Of a stretch of 64,000 bases of DNA, positions 33,559-43,239 are shown piece by piece. Location: assembly GCA_934102255.1 (NCBI GenBank), contig CAKOSN010000004.1:31846-95845 (forward strand), written 5' to 3'. Both the position numbers and the translations under genes were made by a program. The notes under the pieces are model-generated. The model was not told the DNA's origin and made no database searches. It worked only from the letters and a program-made list of their open reading frames with translations. This stretch comes from an uncultured Bacilli bacterium (lineage in GTDB: Bacteria; Bacillota_I; Bacilli_A; RF39; UBA660). How positions within the stretch are numbered: the stretch's first letter is position 1; every line of letters begins with the position of its first letter.

Positions 33559-34287
33559 ATGGAAGAATGCGTTGAAGGAATTATTTTATATGTAACTCCA
33601 TTTAAAGAAAGTAGTGAAATATTACAAGTTTTGACAAAAGAATACGGCCTAATAGGCCTTCTTTGTCGTGGCTCTAAAAAAGTTAAAAGCAAATTTTTAA
33701 ATAAAACTAGAATATATAATTATGCTAAATTTATCATTAGTTATAAAAAAGAGGGATTATCTTTAGTAAAAGAAATAGATGTTATTGATTATTTTACTTA
33801 TTTTCATCAAGACATAACTTTAATAACTTATCTTAGTTATTTAGGCTCTCTTACTTATCAAGTAGTAAAACAAGATAATAATAAAGAGATACTAAATATA
33901 CTGCTTACTACCTTAGAAAAAATAAGTAAGGGTTTAGATGCTTTAGTTCTTACTAATATTTTAGAAATTAAGTATTTAAAGTATTTAGGAATCAACTTGA
34001 ATTTAAGAAGTTGTATTAAATGTGGTAGCAGTGATAATATTATGACTTTAAATGGTTCTTTAGGTGGCTTAATTTGCCGTAATTGTTACCAAAAAGAGTA
34101 TTTAGTAAATAAAAAGACAATCATAATGATAAGAAACTATGCTACTATTGATATTACTAAAATAAAAGAAATTAAAATTAGTCCTTTAGTTAAAACTGAA
34201 ATCAACTTATTTTTAAGTAACTATTATGAAACTTTTACCGGATTATACGTTAAAAATAAAGAATTATTAAATAAACTAGCAATGTAA
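33559..34287 (+). CDS. recO: DNA repair protein RecO
   Basis: 242 residues: N-terminal OB fold (GIILYVTPFKESSEILQVLT, then GLIGLLCRGSKK), helical domain, and a zinc finger CIKCGSSDN...CRNC at about 152-180. RecO loads RecA onto SSB-coated DNA. The start follows AAAAAGAAGTAGGC; ribosome site weak. Confidence 0.93.
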   Translation: MEECVEGIILYVTPFKESSEILQVLTKEYGLIGLLCRGSKKVKSKFLNKTRIYNYAKFIISYKKEGLSLVKEIDVIDYFTYFHQDITLITYLSYLGSLTYQVVKQDNNKEILNILLTTLEKISKGLDALVLTNILEIKYLKYLGINLNLRSCIKCGSSDNIMTLNGSLGGLICRNCYQKEYLVNKKTIIMIRNYATIDITKIKEIKISPLVKTEINLFLSNYYETFTGLYVKNKELLNKLAM

Positions 34288-34336
34288 CCTTGCAAAAAAG
34301 GCCAAGTTTTATTATACTAAATGGTGTTAAAGGTTG

Positions 34337-35029
34337 ATGGTGGTTGTTTTGGATATAGAAGTAGTAAGAGCATTAACAGGGGACTATCGTAGTATTGTTA
34401 TAAGTCGAGAAGGTGTTAAATGTATTAAGTTTAAAGCTAACATAACTCCTCCAGAAGATATAGAGCCAAAAGAATATTCGACAGACATGATGATTAGAAA
34501 TATTATTCTTGGTTTTACAAGTCAGGAGCTAGTCTATTGGCAACCAGACTGTGTTAACAGGACTTTTGACATTATAAGAAGAAAAGACGGTAAAACTTTA
34601 AAAATCGAGAGAGCTTTGATAGATAGCGTAGGTAACGAATTATTTAAAATTTTAAGTTATGCCTCACTTTGGAGCTTTATGAATATTATTTATGGTGATA
34701 TTCGTTATCTGGAAGTTACTTTAGATAAAAATGAGATAAGTATAAATGATAAAAGCTCTGATGTTACTTGCTATCAGAATTATTATTTTGACAGAAATAG
34801 CATTGATATTGTCATAGCTAATATTTTATCAAGAATAAAAAAGCCTGATAACATTAATATTTTTGAGGATTCTAGTCTGTCAAAAATGGTTGAGTTCAAT
34901 GCTTTTGGAAAAAGAATTGTTGTTCGTGGCAACGGAGAATGCTTAGCCAGAGTAATTGAATTAGCAAAAAAATATAAAGAAAGTTTAAATGATAATATGT
35001 GTTATCAATTAAAAATGGAAGGATTTTAA
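34337..35029 (+). CDS. protein of unknown function between recO and glyS
   Basis: About 230 residues, soluble, mixed alpha/beta. No domain recognised. ATG 34337 or the adjoining GTG 34340 suits the AAAGG at 34329-34333. It ends 3 nt before glyS, so it probably shares a transcript with it. Strands like MVEFNAFGKRIVVRGNGE end in a helix ARVIELAKKY, hinting at an Alba-like or RNA-binding fold, but this is not secure. Confidence 0.6.
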   Translation: MVVVLDIEVVRALTGDYRSIVISREGVKCIKFKANITPPEDIEPKEYSTDMMIRNIILGFTSQELVYWQPDCVNRTFDIIRRKDGKTLKIERALIDSVGNELFKILSYASLWSFMNIIYGDIRYLEVTLDKNEISINDKSSDVTCYQNYYFDRNSIDIVIANILSRIKKPDNINIFEDSSLSKMVEFNAFGKRIVVRGNGECLARVIELAKKYKESLNDNMCYQLKMEGF

Positions 35030-35032
35030 AAT

Positions 35033-36418
35033 ATGAAAAATAAAATGGAAGATATAGTTAATTTTTGTAAACAATATGGATATATATTCCCGGGTAGTGA
35101 GATTTATGGTGGTCTTGCTAATACTTGGGATTTCGGCCCTTTAGGAAGAGAATTAAAAGAAAACATCAAAAAATGTTGGTGGAAAAAATTTATTGTTGAA
35201 AATAAATATAATTATGGCATTGATGCGGCTATTTTAATGAACCCTAATGTTTGGGTTGCCTCAGGCCACGTTGCTTCATTTGCTGACCCTCTAATTGATT
35301 GTCGTAAATGTAAAACTAGAAGTCGTGCTGATAAATTAATTGAAGAATATTTTGCTAAAAACGATATTAGTGGTAGTGCTGACGGTTGGAGTAATGAAGA
35401 ACTTAGTAACTACATTAAAGAACATAATATTTGTTGTCCAAAATGTGGTGCTTGTGATTTTACGGATATTCGTCAGTTTAACTTGCTATTTGAAACTAGT
35501 CAAGGTGTAACTGAAGATACTAAAAATAAAATTTATTTACGTGGTGAAACTGCTCAAGGTATCTTTGTTAACTTCTTAAATGTTCAAAGAACAATGCGTG
35601 CTAAAGTACCATTTGGTATTGGTCAAATTGGTAAGAGTTTTAGAAACGAAATAACTCCAGGTAACTTTATCTTCCGTGTTCGTGAATTTGAACAAATGGA
35701 ATTAGAATTTTTCTGTAAACCAGATAGTGATTTAGAATGGTTTGGTTTTTATAAATCATATTGCAATAGTTTCTTAAAAGATTTAGGTATTAAGCCAGAA
35801 AACTTAAGAAATAGAGACCATGAAAAGCAAGAATTATCATTCTATTCTAAAGCTACAACTGATATTGAATATCATTATCCATTCGGTTGGGGTGAATTAT
35901 GGGGAATTGCTGATAGAACTGATTATGATTTATCAACCCATATGGAACACTCTAAGAAAGATTTAAGATATATTGACCCTGAAACTAATGAAAGATATTT
36001 ACCTTATGTTATTGAACCAAGTGTTGGAGTTGAAAGATTATTCCTTGCTGTTTTATGTGATGCCTATGAACGTCAAGTTCTAGAAAATGGTGCTGAAAGA
36101 GAAGTATTACATCTGTTACCAGCCTTAGCGCCATTTAAAGCAACAATTTTACCATTGGTTAAAAAAGTTCATAGCGATAAAGCTAGTGAAATTTATTCTG
36201 AATTATTAAAAGATTTCTATGTTTCTTATGATGATGCTGGTAGTATTGGTAAACGTTATAGAAGATGTGATGCTATTGGTGTTCCTTTCTGTATTACTGT
36301 TGATGATGAAACAATTAACGATAATGTTGTTACTGTTCGTAATCGTGATACCATGGAACAAGAAAAAGTTAAAGTTAGCGACTTAAAAGAATATATCGCA
36401 AGAGCAATTAAATTCTAA
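35033..36418 (+). CDS. glyS: glycyl-tRNA synthetase (dimeric type)
   Basis: 461-residue class II synthetase of the eukaryote-like alpha2 type: IFPGSEIYGGLANTWDFGPLG at the N-terminus, CPKCG zinc-like cysteines, RGETAQGIFVNF, motif 2 IGKSFRNEITPGNFIFR and motif 3 near PSVGVERLFLAVL, with a C-terminal anticodon-binding domain (LPALAPFKATILPL). It differs from the alpha/beta GlyQS of Bacillus while holding the same place after recO. Confidence 0.96.
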   Translation: MKNKMEDIVNFCKQYGYIFPGSEIYGGLANTWDFGPLGRELKENIKKCWWKKFIVENKYNYGIDAAILMNPNVWVASGHVASFADPLIDCRKCKTRSRADKLIEEYFAKNDISGSADGWSNEELSNYIKEHNICCPKCGACDFTDIRQFNLLFETSQGVTEDTKNKIYLRGETAQGIFVNFLNVQRTMRAKVPFGIGQIGKSFRNEITPGNFIFRVREFEQMELEFFCKPDSDLEWFGFYKSYCNSFLKDLGIKPENLRNRDHEKQELSFYSKATTDIEYHYPFGWGELWGIADRTDYDLSTHMEHSKKDLRYIDPETNERYLPYVIEPSVGVERLFLAVLCDAYERQVLENGAEREVLHLLPALAPFKATILPLVKKVHSDKASEIYSELLKDFYVSYDDAGSIGKRYRRCDAIGVPFCITVDDETINDNVVTVRNRDTMEQEKVKVSDLKEYIARAIKF

Positions 36419-36464
36419 AAAATCCTAATTTGTAGTTGCTAAATTAAAAACAATTTGATATTAT

Positions 36465-36519
36465 AAATAAGCACGAAAGTCATAAAAGAATTGCAAAAAG
36501 TGCTTATTTTATGTATAAT
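36465..36519 (+). promoter_or_regulatory. hairpin around the sepF promoter
   Basis: TTGCAA (36491-36496), 17-nt spacer, TATAAT (36514-36519). The -35 lies in the loop of an inverted repeat AAATAAGCAC (36465-36474) and GTGCTTATTT (36500-36509), whose right arm is in the spacer. It may act as glyS terminator, as an operator, or both. Confidence 0.6.
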
Positions 36520-36549
36520 TGTTGTTAGATAAAGTAAGGAGATTTAGTT

Positions 36550-36954
36550 ATGGCTTTAAATTTAAAGAAAATGATGGGGTTAGATGGTGATGATAGTTCG
36601 CTTCAAACTGAAGACGAATTTTATACAGCAACCGAAGAAGAAGCAACAGGCAGTAAAAATGGTGGCTCAAAAATGATTTTACTTGAACCACGTGCTTACT
36701 CAGAATCTCAACAGATTGCTGACCACTTAAAGAAAAGAAATAGTGTAGTTGTTAACTTGAAAAGAGTAACTTCTGACCAAGCTAAAAGAATTATTGATTT
36801 TTTAAGTGGCTGTATCTACGCCATAGGTGGTACCATGCAAAAAGTTGGTGTTGGTATTTATTTATGTGCACCTAAAAATGTAAATGTACAAGGAAAAATC
36901 ACGGAAGATTCATCAGTTGCCGATGAAGAAGCAAATGAGGAAGTGAAGTGGTAA
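36550..36954 (+). CDS. sepF: cell division protein SepF
   Basis: 134 residues with an N-terminal amphipathic/linker part and the SepF core [37 protein letters not shown] and [15 protein letters not shown]. SepF bundles FtsZ filaments and tethers them to the membrane. Followed at once by divIVA. The ribosome site is TAAGGAG. Confidence 0.95.
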   Translation: MALNLKKMMGLDGDDSSLQTEDEFYTATEEEATGSKNGGSKMILLEPRAYSESQQIADHLKKRNSVVVNLKRVTSDQAKRIIDFLSGCIYAIGGTMQKVGVGIYLCAPKNVNVQGKITEDSSVADEEANEEVKW

Positions 36955-36980
36955 TTTAATAAAAATTGAGGTGGGGGATT

Positions 36981-37433
36981 ATGCCTAAAACGTTTGGGAT
37001 GTCTTTTTATGGCTATAATAAAAATGAAGTTAATGAGTTTATAAACAATGTAACTAATGAGTACGAAAGTATGTTAGAAAAGCTAAAAAAAACTAATGAA
37101 GAAATGAAAAAACTTAGAGATGACAATATTAAATTGCAAAGTGAAGTAGAGCAATATAAAAATATTGAAGGAACTCTAAGAAGAACATTGGTACTTGCGG
37201 AAGAATCTAATCAAACCATAAGAAAATCTGCTAATGATGAATCTCAAGCAATAGTGGAAGACGCTAAGAAAAACGCCTCAAGAATTGTTAATGATGCTTT
37301 ACTTAAAGCCCAGAAAATACAAGACGATGCTGATGCCATAAAAAGAAGTACGGCAGTGTATCGTAATCGTATGATAAACATAATGAAAGAACAAAAAGAA
37401 CTATTAGATAAATATGAAGATATTGAATACTAA
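36981..37433 (+). CDS. divIVA: DivIVA-family protein
   Basis: 150 residues, a membrane-binding N-terminal part (FGMSFYGYNKNEVNEFINNV) and long coiled coils. DivIVA marks curved membrane at poles and septa. The ATG at 36981 after GAGGTGGGGGA is preferred. Pairing with sepF follows the common order, without ylmG/ylmH between. Confidence 0.92.
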   Translation: MPKTFGMSFYGYNKNEVNEFINNVTNEYESMLEKLKKTNEEMKKLRDDNIKLQSEVEQYKNIEGTLRRTLVLAEESNQTIRKSANDESQAIVEDAKKNASRIVNDALLKAQKIQDDADAIKRSTAVYRNRMINIMKEQKELLDKYEDIEY

Positions 37434-37495
37434 GTCTTCGTATTACCTATAGTTCTTTTTTTTATACTTGAAAATATAATTTAGTAGGTGATGAA

Positions 37496-38188
37496 ATGTT
37501 AAATTTACTTATTAATTTTATTAAAAGTATCTTTTTATTTACTGGTAGTTACTCTAATACCGTTTTTAAAGACCCTTTAACTAGTGAAGAAGAAGAAAAA
37601 TATATAAAACTAATGCAACAAGGGGATAAAGAAGCTAGAAATATTTTAATTGAGCACAATCTTCGCTTGGTTGCTCACATCGTAAAAAAATTTAATCCAC
37701 CGATTGGTCTTACTGATGACTTAATTAGCATTGGTACCATAGGTTTAATTAAAGGCGTCGATTCTTACCAAAGTGGTAAAAATATAAAAATAACAACCTA
37801 TGCAGCTCGTTGCATTGAAAATGAAATTTTAATGTATTATCGTTCCTCTCGAAAATTTCAAAACACCGTATCTTTAGATGATTATATTGGCACTGATAAA
37901 GAAGGTAACAAAATTAATTTAAAAGATGTTATCAAAGATAAAAGTAAGCCTATCGAAGAGGAATTGTATTTAAAAGATAATATTAACCTATTAAAACAGT
38001 TCATTACTAAATTAAATAAAAGAGAACAAGATATCATTATAAAAAGATATGGTCTTAATAATAAAAAAGCCATGACTCAAAAAGAGATAGCCAAAGAAAT
38101 GCATATTTCCAGGAGTTATGTTTCCCGAATTGAAAAAAGAGCAATTAGTAAAATTTTACGAGAATTTATTAAGAAGAATAAAGATTAA
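37496..38188 (+). CDS. sigK: sporulation sigma factor, SigK type
   Basis: 230 residues: a hydrophobic N-terminal pro-like segment, region 2 (EARNILIEHNLRLVAHIVKK, DLISIGTIGLIKGVDSY, TYAARCIENEILMY) and region 4 with the helix-turn-helix MTQKEIAKEMHISRSYVSRI. The region 2 wording is that of SigE/SigK; SigK is the closer match by pattern. The gene is intact and not split. TAGGTGATGAA is the ribosome site. Confidence 0.88.
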   Translation: MLNLLINFIKSIFLFTGSYSNTVFKDPLTSEEEEKYIKLMQQGDKEARNILIEHNLRLVAHIVKKFNPPIGLTDDLISIGTIGLIKGVDSYQSGKNIKITTYAARCIENEILMYYRSSRKFQNTVSLDDYIGTDKEGNKINLKDVIKDKSKPIEEELYLKDNINLLKQFITKLNKREQDIIIKRYGLNNKKAMTQKEIAKEMHISRSYVSRIEKRAISKILREFIKKNKD

Positions 38189-38215
38189 TAGACTTAAAAA
38201 TAAAATTATAAAAAA

Positions 38216-38518
38216 CTAAAACCCATTTTTTCTTTTAACTAAGCTTAAAATATCGTTATTGTTAAAAGATGATAGATAATTATAGAGAGTACAATCATTA
38301 CCCGGCTTACTTATATTTCTAATGCTTTTGATAACAATAGTTATTCTTTGAAAATTTAAAAATAAGTCATTACCATTTTTAGTATAACTAACTAAATTAC
38401 CATAATCCTTAAATAATATATTATGTATTACTTCTTTATCTGTTGTCTTTTTAGTAAATCCTTGGTATTTAATAACATAATGATTTTTATTAATACTAAT
38501 CTCAATCTTATCTAACAT
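38216..38518 (-). CDS. small protein, unknown
   Basis: 100-residue soluble protein on the minus strand with beta-strand-like sequence (ISINKNHYVIKYQGF). The nearest AAAGGAATTAG lies about 17 nt from the start, further than usual. It may be real, but support is limited to length and the lack of overlap. The gap 38519-38713 has a palindrome TTTTCTAAgTTAGAAAA at 38560-38576 and little else. Confidence 0.45.
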   Translation of the reverse strand: MLDKIEISINKNHYVIKYQGFTKKTTDKEVIHNILFKDYGNLVSYTKNGNDLFLNFQRITIVIKSIRNISKPGNDCTLYNYLSSFNNNDILSLVKRKNGF

Positions 38519-38684
38519 CGTTTAAGTAACTAATTCCTTTCTATAAATCGAAAAAATGCTTTTCTAAGTTAGAAAACTATTTTATTTGTATAGCTTACAA
38601 GAAAGAAATTGGTTTGTAAAGGTGTTTTTTTAAAAAATAAACCATTTTTTGCAAGTTTTAGTTTTATTATTAGTAAATTTAGGC

Positions 38685-38690
38685 TATAAT
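38685..38690 (+). promoter_or_regulatory. -10 element before deoD
   Basis: GGC-TATAAT 24 nt before the deoD start; AGGAGG is the ribosome site. Confidence 0.5.
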
Positions 38691-38713
38691 GTAATCATAG
38701 GAGGATAGAAAAA

Positions 38714-39445
38714 ATGAAACCACAAGAAGAGCCTATTCACATTAAAGTAAAAAATAAAAAAGATATAGCTCCCTTAGTCTTAATGCCAGGGGACCCCTTA
38801 AGAGCTAAATATATTGCTGAAAAGTTTTTAAAAGACACTAAACTAGTTACTAGTGTTCGTAATATGTTTGGCTTTACAGGAACTTATAAAGGTCATGAAG
38901 TAACCATTATGGGTAGTGGTATGGGTATGCCTAGTATGAGTATTTATGCGTTTGAATTATTTTACTATTTTAATGTCGAAAAAATTATTCGTATCGGTAC
39001 TTGCGGCGTTGTAACTAAAGATATTAATGTTCCAGAGTTAATACTTGCTGATAACATCTTCAGTTTATCAAACTTTGCTTACAATTATGACGGTTATGAT
39101 AAAAATATGGTTTATCCAAGTAAAAAATTAAATGAAAATATTATAGCAACTGCCAAAGAACAAGATAAGAAATTACATGTTGGCACCATGCTTACTTGCG
39201 ATGCTTTCGGTCCTTATATCAATATGGATAATGTTTTAAAAAGAATTCCTGATGATGTAAAACCAATCGCTGAGGAAATGGAAGCATATGCCCTTGTTCA
39301 CGTTGCTAACTCATTTAAAAAAGAAGCTACCGCTATTGTAACTGCCGTTGATTCTAAATTTAGTGATGTTGTTTTACCAATCGAAGACCGTGAAAAATCA
39401 CTTGATGACATGATTACATTAGCACTCGATGCGATAATAAAATAA
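38714..39445 (+). CDS. deoD: purine-nucleoside phosphorylase, DeoD type
   Basis: 243 residues, full length for the trimeric/hexameric NP-I family. Conserved blocks LMPGDPLRAKYIAEKFL, GSGMGMPSMSIY, RIGTCG and EEMEAYAL are present. The enzyme splits purine nucleosides with phosphate for base salvage. Confidence 0.95.
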   Translation: MKPQEEPIHIKVKNKKDIAPLVLMPGDPLRAKYIAEKFLKDTKLVTSVRNMFGFTGTYKGHEVTIMGSGMGMPSMSIYAFELFYYFNVEKIIRIGTCGVVTKDINVPELILADNIFSLSNFAYNYDGYDKNMVYPSKKLNENIIATAKEQDKKLHVGTMLTCDAFGPYINMDNVLKRIPDDVKPIAEEMEAYALVHVANSFKKEATAIVTAVDSKFSDVVLPIEDREKSLDDMITLALDAIIK

Positions 39446-39510
39446 AAAGGGTAGTTGGCAAGCACCAACTTGAATTATAGGTCTTAAGGCCTATTTTTTT
39501 AGGACAAATT

Positions 39511-40383
39511 ATGTTAAAAGAATTTGAAAATTATTTAAAAAACGTAAAAAAATATAGTATAAATACAGTAAATAGTTATGTAAGTGATATAAATATATTT
39601 ATTTCTTATTTAAGTGTTGAAAAAGTAAATTATAAAAATATAAATCGAGATATTATTCGTAGTTATTTAAAATATTTAGATGAAAATAACTATAAAAGTA
39701 GTAGTATTAATCGTATCTTAAGTAGTCTTAATGACTATTATAATTACTTAGTAAAAAATAAAATTATAAAATATAATTATTTTAATGATATAAATAGACC
39801 TCGAAAAGAAAAAAAGTTACCTAATTTTATTAATTATGCTGAATATATGAATTTAATTAGTACCATTGAAAAAGAAGATAATGCTTATTTAAGACTAAGA
39901 AACCTTCTTTTATTAGAAATATTATTTGATACCGGTTTACGTGTTAGTGAGGCCGTTAATATTAAAATAAAAGATATTGATTTTAAAAATCATAGTATTA
40001 AAGTTTTAGGAAAAGGGAGTAAAGAAAGAATAGTTTACTTTGGGGATTATGCATCTAATTATTTAGAAGAATATCTTAGTTTAAGAGAAGGTATTAAATC
40101 ATCAGACGATGAATACTTATTTTGGAATAAGAACTATCAAAAACTAACGAGAAGAGGGGCTGAGTATTTAATAAATAATATTGCTAAAAAAGCTTTATTA
40201 AAACAGAAAATAACTCCCCATACTCTAAGGCATACTTTTGCAACCGAGATGTTAAATAACGGCTGCGATATAAGAAGTGTTCAAGAGCTACTTGGTCATA
40301 AATCATTATCAACAACTGGTATCTATACTCATGTTACTAACGAAGTAGTAAGAGAAGAGTATTTAAAAGCTTTTAAAAGATAG
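39511..40383 (+). CDS. xerD: tyrosine recombinase, XerC/XerD type
   Basis: 290 residues with a SAM-like N-terminal domain and the catalytic domain: Arg in DTGLRVSEAVN, Lys in LGKGSKERIVYF, HTLRHTFATEML, LGHKSLSTT and Tyr in IYTHVT. Size and lack of extensions fit chromosome dimer resolution rather than a phage integrase. Located after deoD, as xerD often is next to deoB/pnp in Bacillota. It could also recombine other dif-like sites. Confidence 0.85.
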   Translation: MLKEFENYLKNVKKYSINTVNSYVSDINIFISYLSVEKVNYKNINRDIIRSYLKYLDENNYKSSSINRILSSLNDYYNYLVKNKIIKYNYFNDINRPRKEKKLPNFINYAEYMNLISTIEKEDNAYLRLRNLLLLEILFDTGLRVSEAVNIKIKDIDFKNHSIKVLGKGSKERIVYFGDYASNYLEEYLSLREGIKSSDDEYLFWNKNYQKLTRRGAEYLINNIAKKALLKQKITPHTLRHTFATEMLNNGCDIRSVQELLGHKSLSTTGIYTHVTNEVVREEYLKAFKR

Positions 40384-40473
40384 CTTAAATAACTTTATAA
40401 AAAATACCCAAAAATTAGTGGTAAAAGTAAGAAAAAAATGCTATATTTAATTAGAATAGAAGGAGAATAAAAA

Positions 40474-43101
40474 ATGGAAAAATTTGTGTATGACTTCAGT
40501 GAAGGCACAAAAGACATGAAAGAACTACTAGGTGGTAAAGGCTCAAATTTAGCTTGTATGAAAAATCTAGGCTTACCAGTTCCGGACGGTTTTATTGTAA
40601 CTACTGAGGCTTGTAATAAATACTATGAGGAAAATGAAGTTATTTCAGCAAGTATTGAAGAAGAAATTAATAATCATTTAGCATCTTTAGAACAAAAAAC
40701 AGGAAAAATCTTAGGCGATGTAAATAATCCTTTATTAGTATCAGTAAGAAGTGGTGCTAGAAGTAGTATGCCTGGTATGATGGATACTATTTTAAATTTA
40801 GGTCTTAATGATGAGGTAGCAGCATCTTTTGCGAAAATAACTAATAATGAAAGATTTGTATATGACTCATATCGTCGTTTAATTATGATGTTTGCTGATG
40901 TAGTTATGGGTAAAGATAAAAGTATCTTTGAAGAATATTTGACTAATTATAAGAAAGAACATGGTTATCAAAATGATACTGATTTGACTGGTACCGATTG
41001 GCATAACATAGCTATAAAATATAAAGAAATGTACCAAGAACTTACTGGCGAAGCTTTTCCTAGTGATACAACTCGTCAATTAATAATGGCCGTTGGTGCT
41101 GTCTTTAAATCATGGAATAATAGTCGTGCTATATATTATCGTAAGATTAATAATATTCCTGATGATTGGGGTACAGCTGTTAATATTCAAGCCATGGTTT
41201 ATGGTAATAAAAATAATAATTCTGGTACTGGTGTTGCCTTTAGTAGAAGCCCAGTTAATGGTGAAGCTAAATTATTTGGCGAATATTTAATTAATGCTCA
41301 AGGTGAAGATGTTGTTGCGGGCGTTAGAACTCCTCAAAGTATCGAAACCTTAAAAAATATTATGCCAGACGTTTATGAAGAGTTTGTTAAAACCGCTAAA
41401 ATTTTAGAAGATTACTATAAAGACATGCAAGATATGGAGTTTACAATCGAAGATGGCAAACTTTATATGCTTCAAACTAGAAATGGTAAGAGAACTGGTC
41501 TAGCTGCCGTTAATATTGCTACTTCCTTAGTTCGTGAAGGCAAGATTAGTATGGAAGAAGCTATTAGAAGAGTAAGCGTAGATGATATTACGCAAGCTTT
41601 GCATCCCGTCTTTAAAACTGATAGTCTAGAAAAAGCTACTTTAATTGGTAATGGTCTTGCTGCCAGTCCAGGAGCGGCTTGTGGAGAAATTGTTTTCGAT
41701 GCTAGCATTGCGATTAAAAAATCTAAAGAAGGCATTAAAACAGTCTTAGTTCGTCATGAAACTAGTCCTGAGGATATCGAAGGTATGCATTATGCCCAAG
41801 GGGTTTTAACTATTCGTGGTGGTATGACTTCGCATGCTGCTGTTGTAGCTCGTGGTATGGGTATTTGCTGTGTAAGTGGTTGTGGTAATATGGATATTAC
41901 TGATAATACTTTAATTACTAAAGATAAAGAAATCTTACACGAAGGCGATATAATCTCAATCGACGGTACAACTGGTAATGTTTATAAAGGCGAAGTTGAA
42001 TTAGAAAGTGCTAGTAACAATACTTCTATAAATGAACTTTTAACTATGTGTGATGCCATTAAAAACTTAGGTGTCCGCGCTAATGCTGATACTAAAAAAG
42101 ACATGGAAATTGCTAAAAACTTTGGGGCTGAGGGTATTGGCTTAGTTCGAACTGAACATATGTTCTTCGAAAAAGAAAGAATCTTTAAATTTAGACAAAT
42201 GATATTAGCAAATGATAAAAAGACCCGCTTACAAGCTTTAGTATCTTTATTACCATATCAAGAAAAAGACTTTGAAGAACTATATCGTCTAAATTCTGGT
42301 TTACCCGTTGTTATTCGTTATTTAGACCCACCATTACATGAATTCTTACCAAAAGAAGAAGAGGAAATAAAAGAATTAGCGGTCTCTTTAAATACAACTG
42401 TTGCTGACTTAAAATTAAAAATAGATAGTCTAAAAGAATTTAACCCAATGATGGGACACCGTGGTTCTAGACTTGATATAACTTATCCAGAAATAGCCGT
42501 AATGCAAACTAACGCTGTTATCAGCGCCGCATGTAATGTTAAAAAAGAAGGTATTAATCCAGTTGTTGAAATCATGTTGCCACTTATTATGGATAAAAAA
42601 GAATTTATCTATATAAAAGATATCGTTGAAAAAGAAATAAAACGTGTTCTTGCTAAAAAAGGTATGCAAATTGATTATCAAATAGGTGCAATGATTGAAG
42701 TACCAAGAGCTGCTATTCTAGCTGATGAATTAGCAAGCGTTTGTGATTTCTTCTCATTTGGAACCAATGACCTAACTCAGTTAACTTTCGGTTTCTCAAG
42801 AGATGATGCTGCTAAATTCTTAAAAGATTATTATAATAAAAATATTTTAAGTCATGACCCTTTCATGAGTCTTGATACTAATGGTGTTGGTACTCTTGTT
42901 AAAATTGCCACACAAATGTCTAAGAGTATTAAACCTAATATTTCGCTAGGTGTTTGTGGTGAACATGCTGCTGATGAAAAATCTATCGAGTTCTTTGATA
43001 AGATTGGTCTTTCTTATATTTCGGCCTCAGCTTATCGTGTTCCTGTTGCTAAACTAGCCGCTGCCAAAGCCGCTTTAGCTAATAGTAAAGATATAGCTTA
43101 G
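40474..43101 (+). CDS. ppdK: pyruvate, phosphate dikinase
   Basis: 875 residues, full length. N-terminal ATP-grasp (GGKGSNLACM, VSVRSGARSSMPGMMDT), central phosphohistidine domain with GGMTSHAAVVARGMG (His near 453) and C-terminal PEP/pyruvate barrel (GLVRTEHMFF, MIEVPRAAI, GTNDLTQ). It interconverts pyruvate and PEP using PPi/AMP, common in anaerobic glycolysis. Single-gene unit with a terminator after. Confidence 0.97.
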   Translation: MEKFVYDFSEGTKDMKELLGGKGSNLACMKNLGLPVPDGFIVTTEACNKYYEENEVISASIEEEINNHLASLEQKTGKILGDVNNPLLVSVRSGARSSMPGMMDTILNLGLNDEVAASFAKITNNERFVYDSYRRLIMMFADVVMGKDKSIFEEYLTNYKKEHGYQNDTDLTGTDWHNIAIKYKEMYQELTGEAFPSDTTRQLIMAVGAVFKSWNNSRAIYYRKINNIPDDWGTAVNIQAMVYGNKNNNSGTGVAFSRSPVNGEAKLFGEYLINAQGEDVVAGVRTPQSIETLKNIMPDVYEEFVKTAKILEDYYKDMQDMEFTIEDGKLYMLQTRNGKRTGLAAVNIATSLVREGKISMEEAIRRVSVDDITQALHPVFKTDSLEKATLIGNGLAASPGAACGEIVFDASIAIKKSKEGIKTVLVRHETSPEDIEGMHYAQGVLTIRGGMTSHAAVVARGMGICCVSGCGNMDITDNTLITKDKEILHEGDIISIDGTTGNVYKGEVELESASNNTSINELLTMCDAIKNLGVRANADTKKDMEIAKNFGAEGIGLVRTEHMFFEKERIFKFRQMILANDKKTRLQALVSLLPYQEKDFEELYRLNSGLPVVIRYLDPPLHEFLPKEEEEIKELAVSLNTTVADLKLKIDSLKEFNPMMGHRGSRLDITYPEIAVMQTNAVISAACNVKKEGINPVVEIMLPLIMDKKEFIYIKDIVEKEIKRVLAKKGMQIDYQIGAMIEVPRAAILADELASVCDFFSFGTNDLTQLTFGFSRDDAAKFLKDYYNKNILSHDPFMSLDTNGVGTLVKIATQMSKSIKPNISLGVCGEHAADEKSIEFFDKIGLSYISASAYRVPVAKLAAAKAALANSKDIA

Positions 43102-43136
43102 TAAAAATATTCTTAAAAAAGTAATTGTTTAAAATT

Positions 43137-43183
43137 AAGTATCACCAAATTATGTAAAATAAAATGGTCTGGTACTTTTTTTA
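43137..43183 (+). terminator. terminator of ppdK
   Basis: AAGTATCACCA pairs with TGGTCTGGTACTT allowing a G-U and small bulge, then T residues. Confidence 0.6.
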
Positions 43184-43198
43184 TTCTCAAAAATATAG

Positions 43199-43204
43199 TA
43201 TAAT
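43199..43204 (+). promoter_or_regulatory. -10 element of the PfkB kinase gene
   Basis: TATAAT at 43199-43204, 36 nt before the start at 43240. Confidence 0.5.
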
Positions 43205-43239
43205 TTTTAGTATGAATATAAAGATAAATGGAGGAAAAT

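Noticed and set aside
39511..40383. Tyrosine recombinase as a phage integrase
   Set aside because: Size and sequence fit chromosomal XerC/D, with no phage genes or att duplication nearby.
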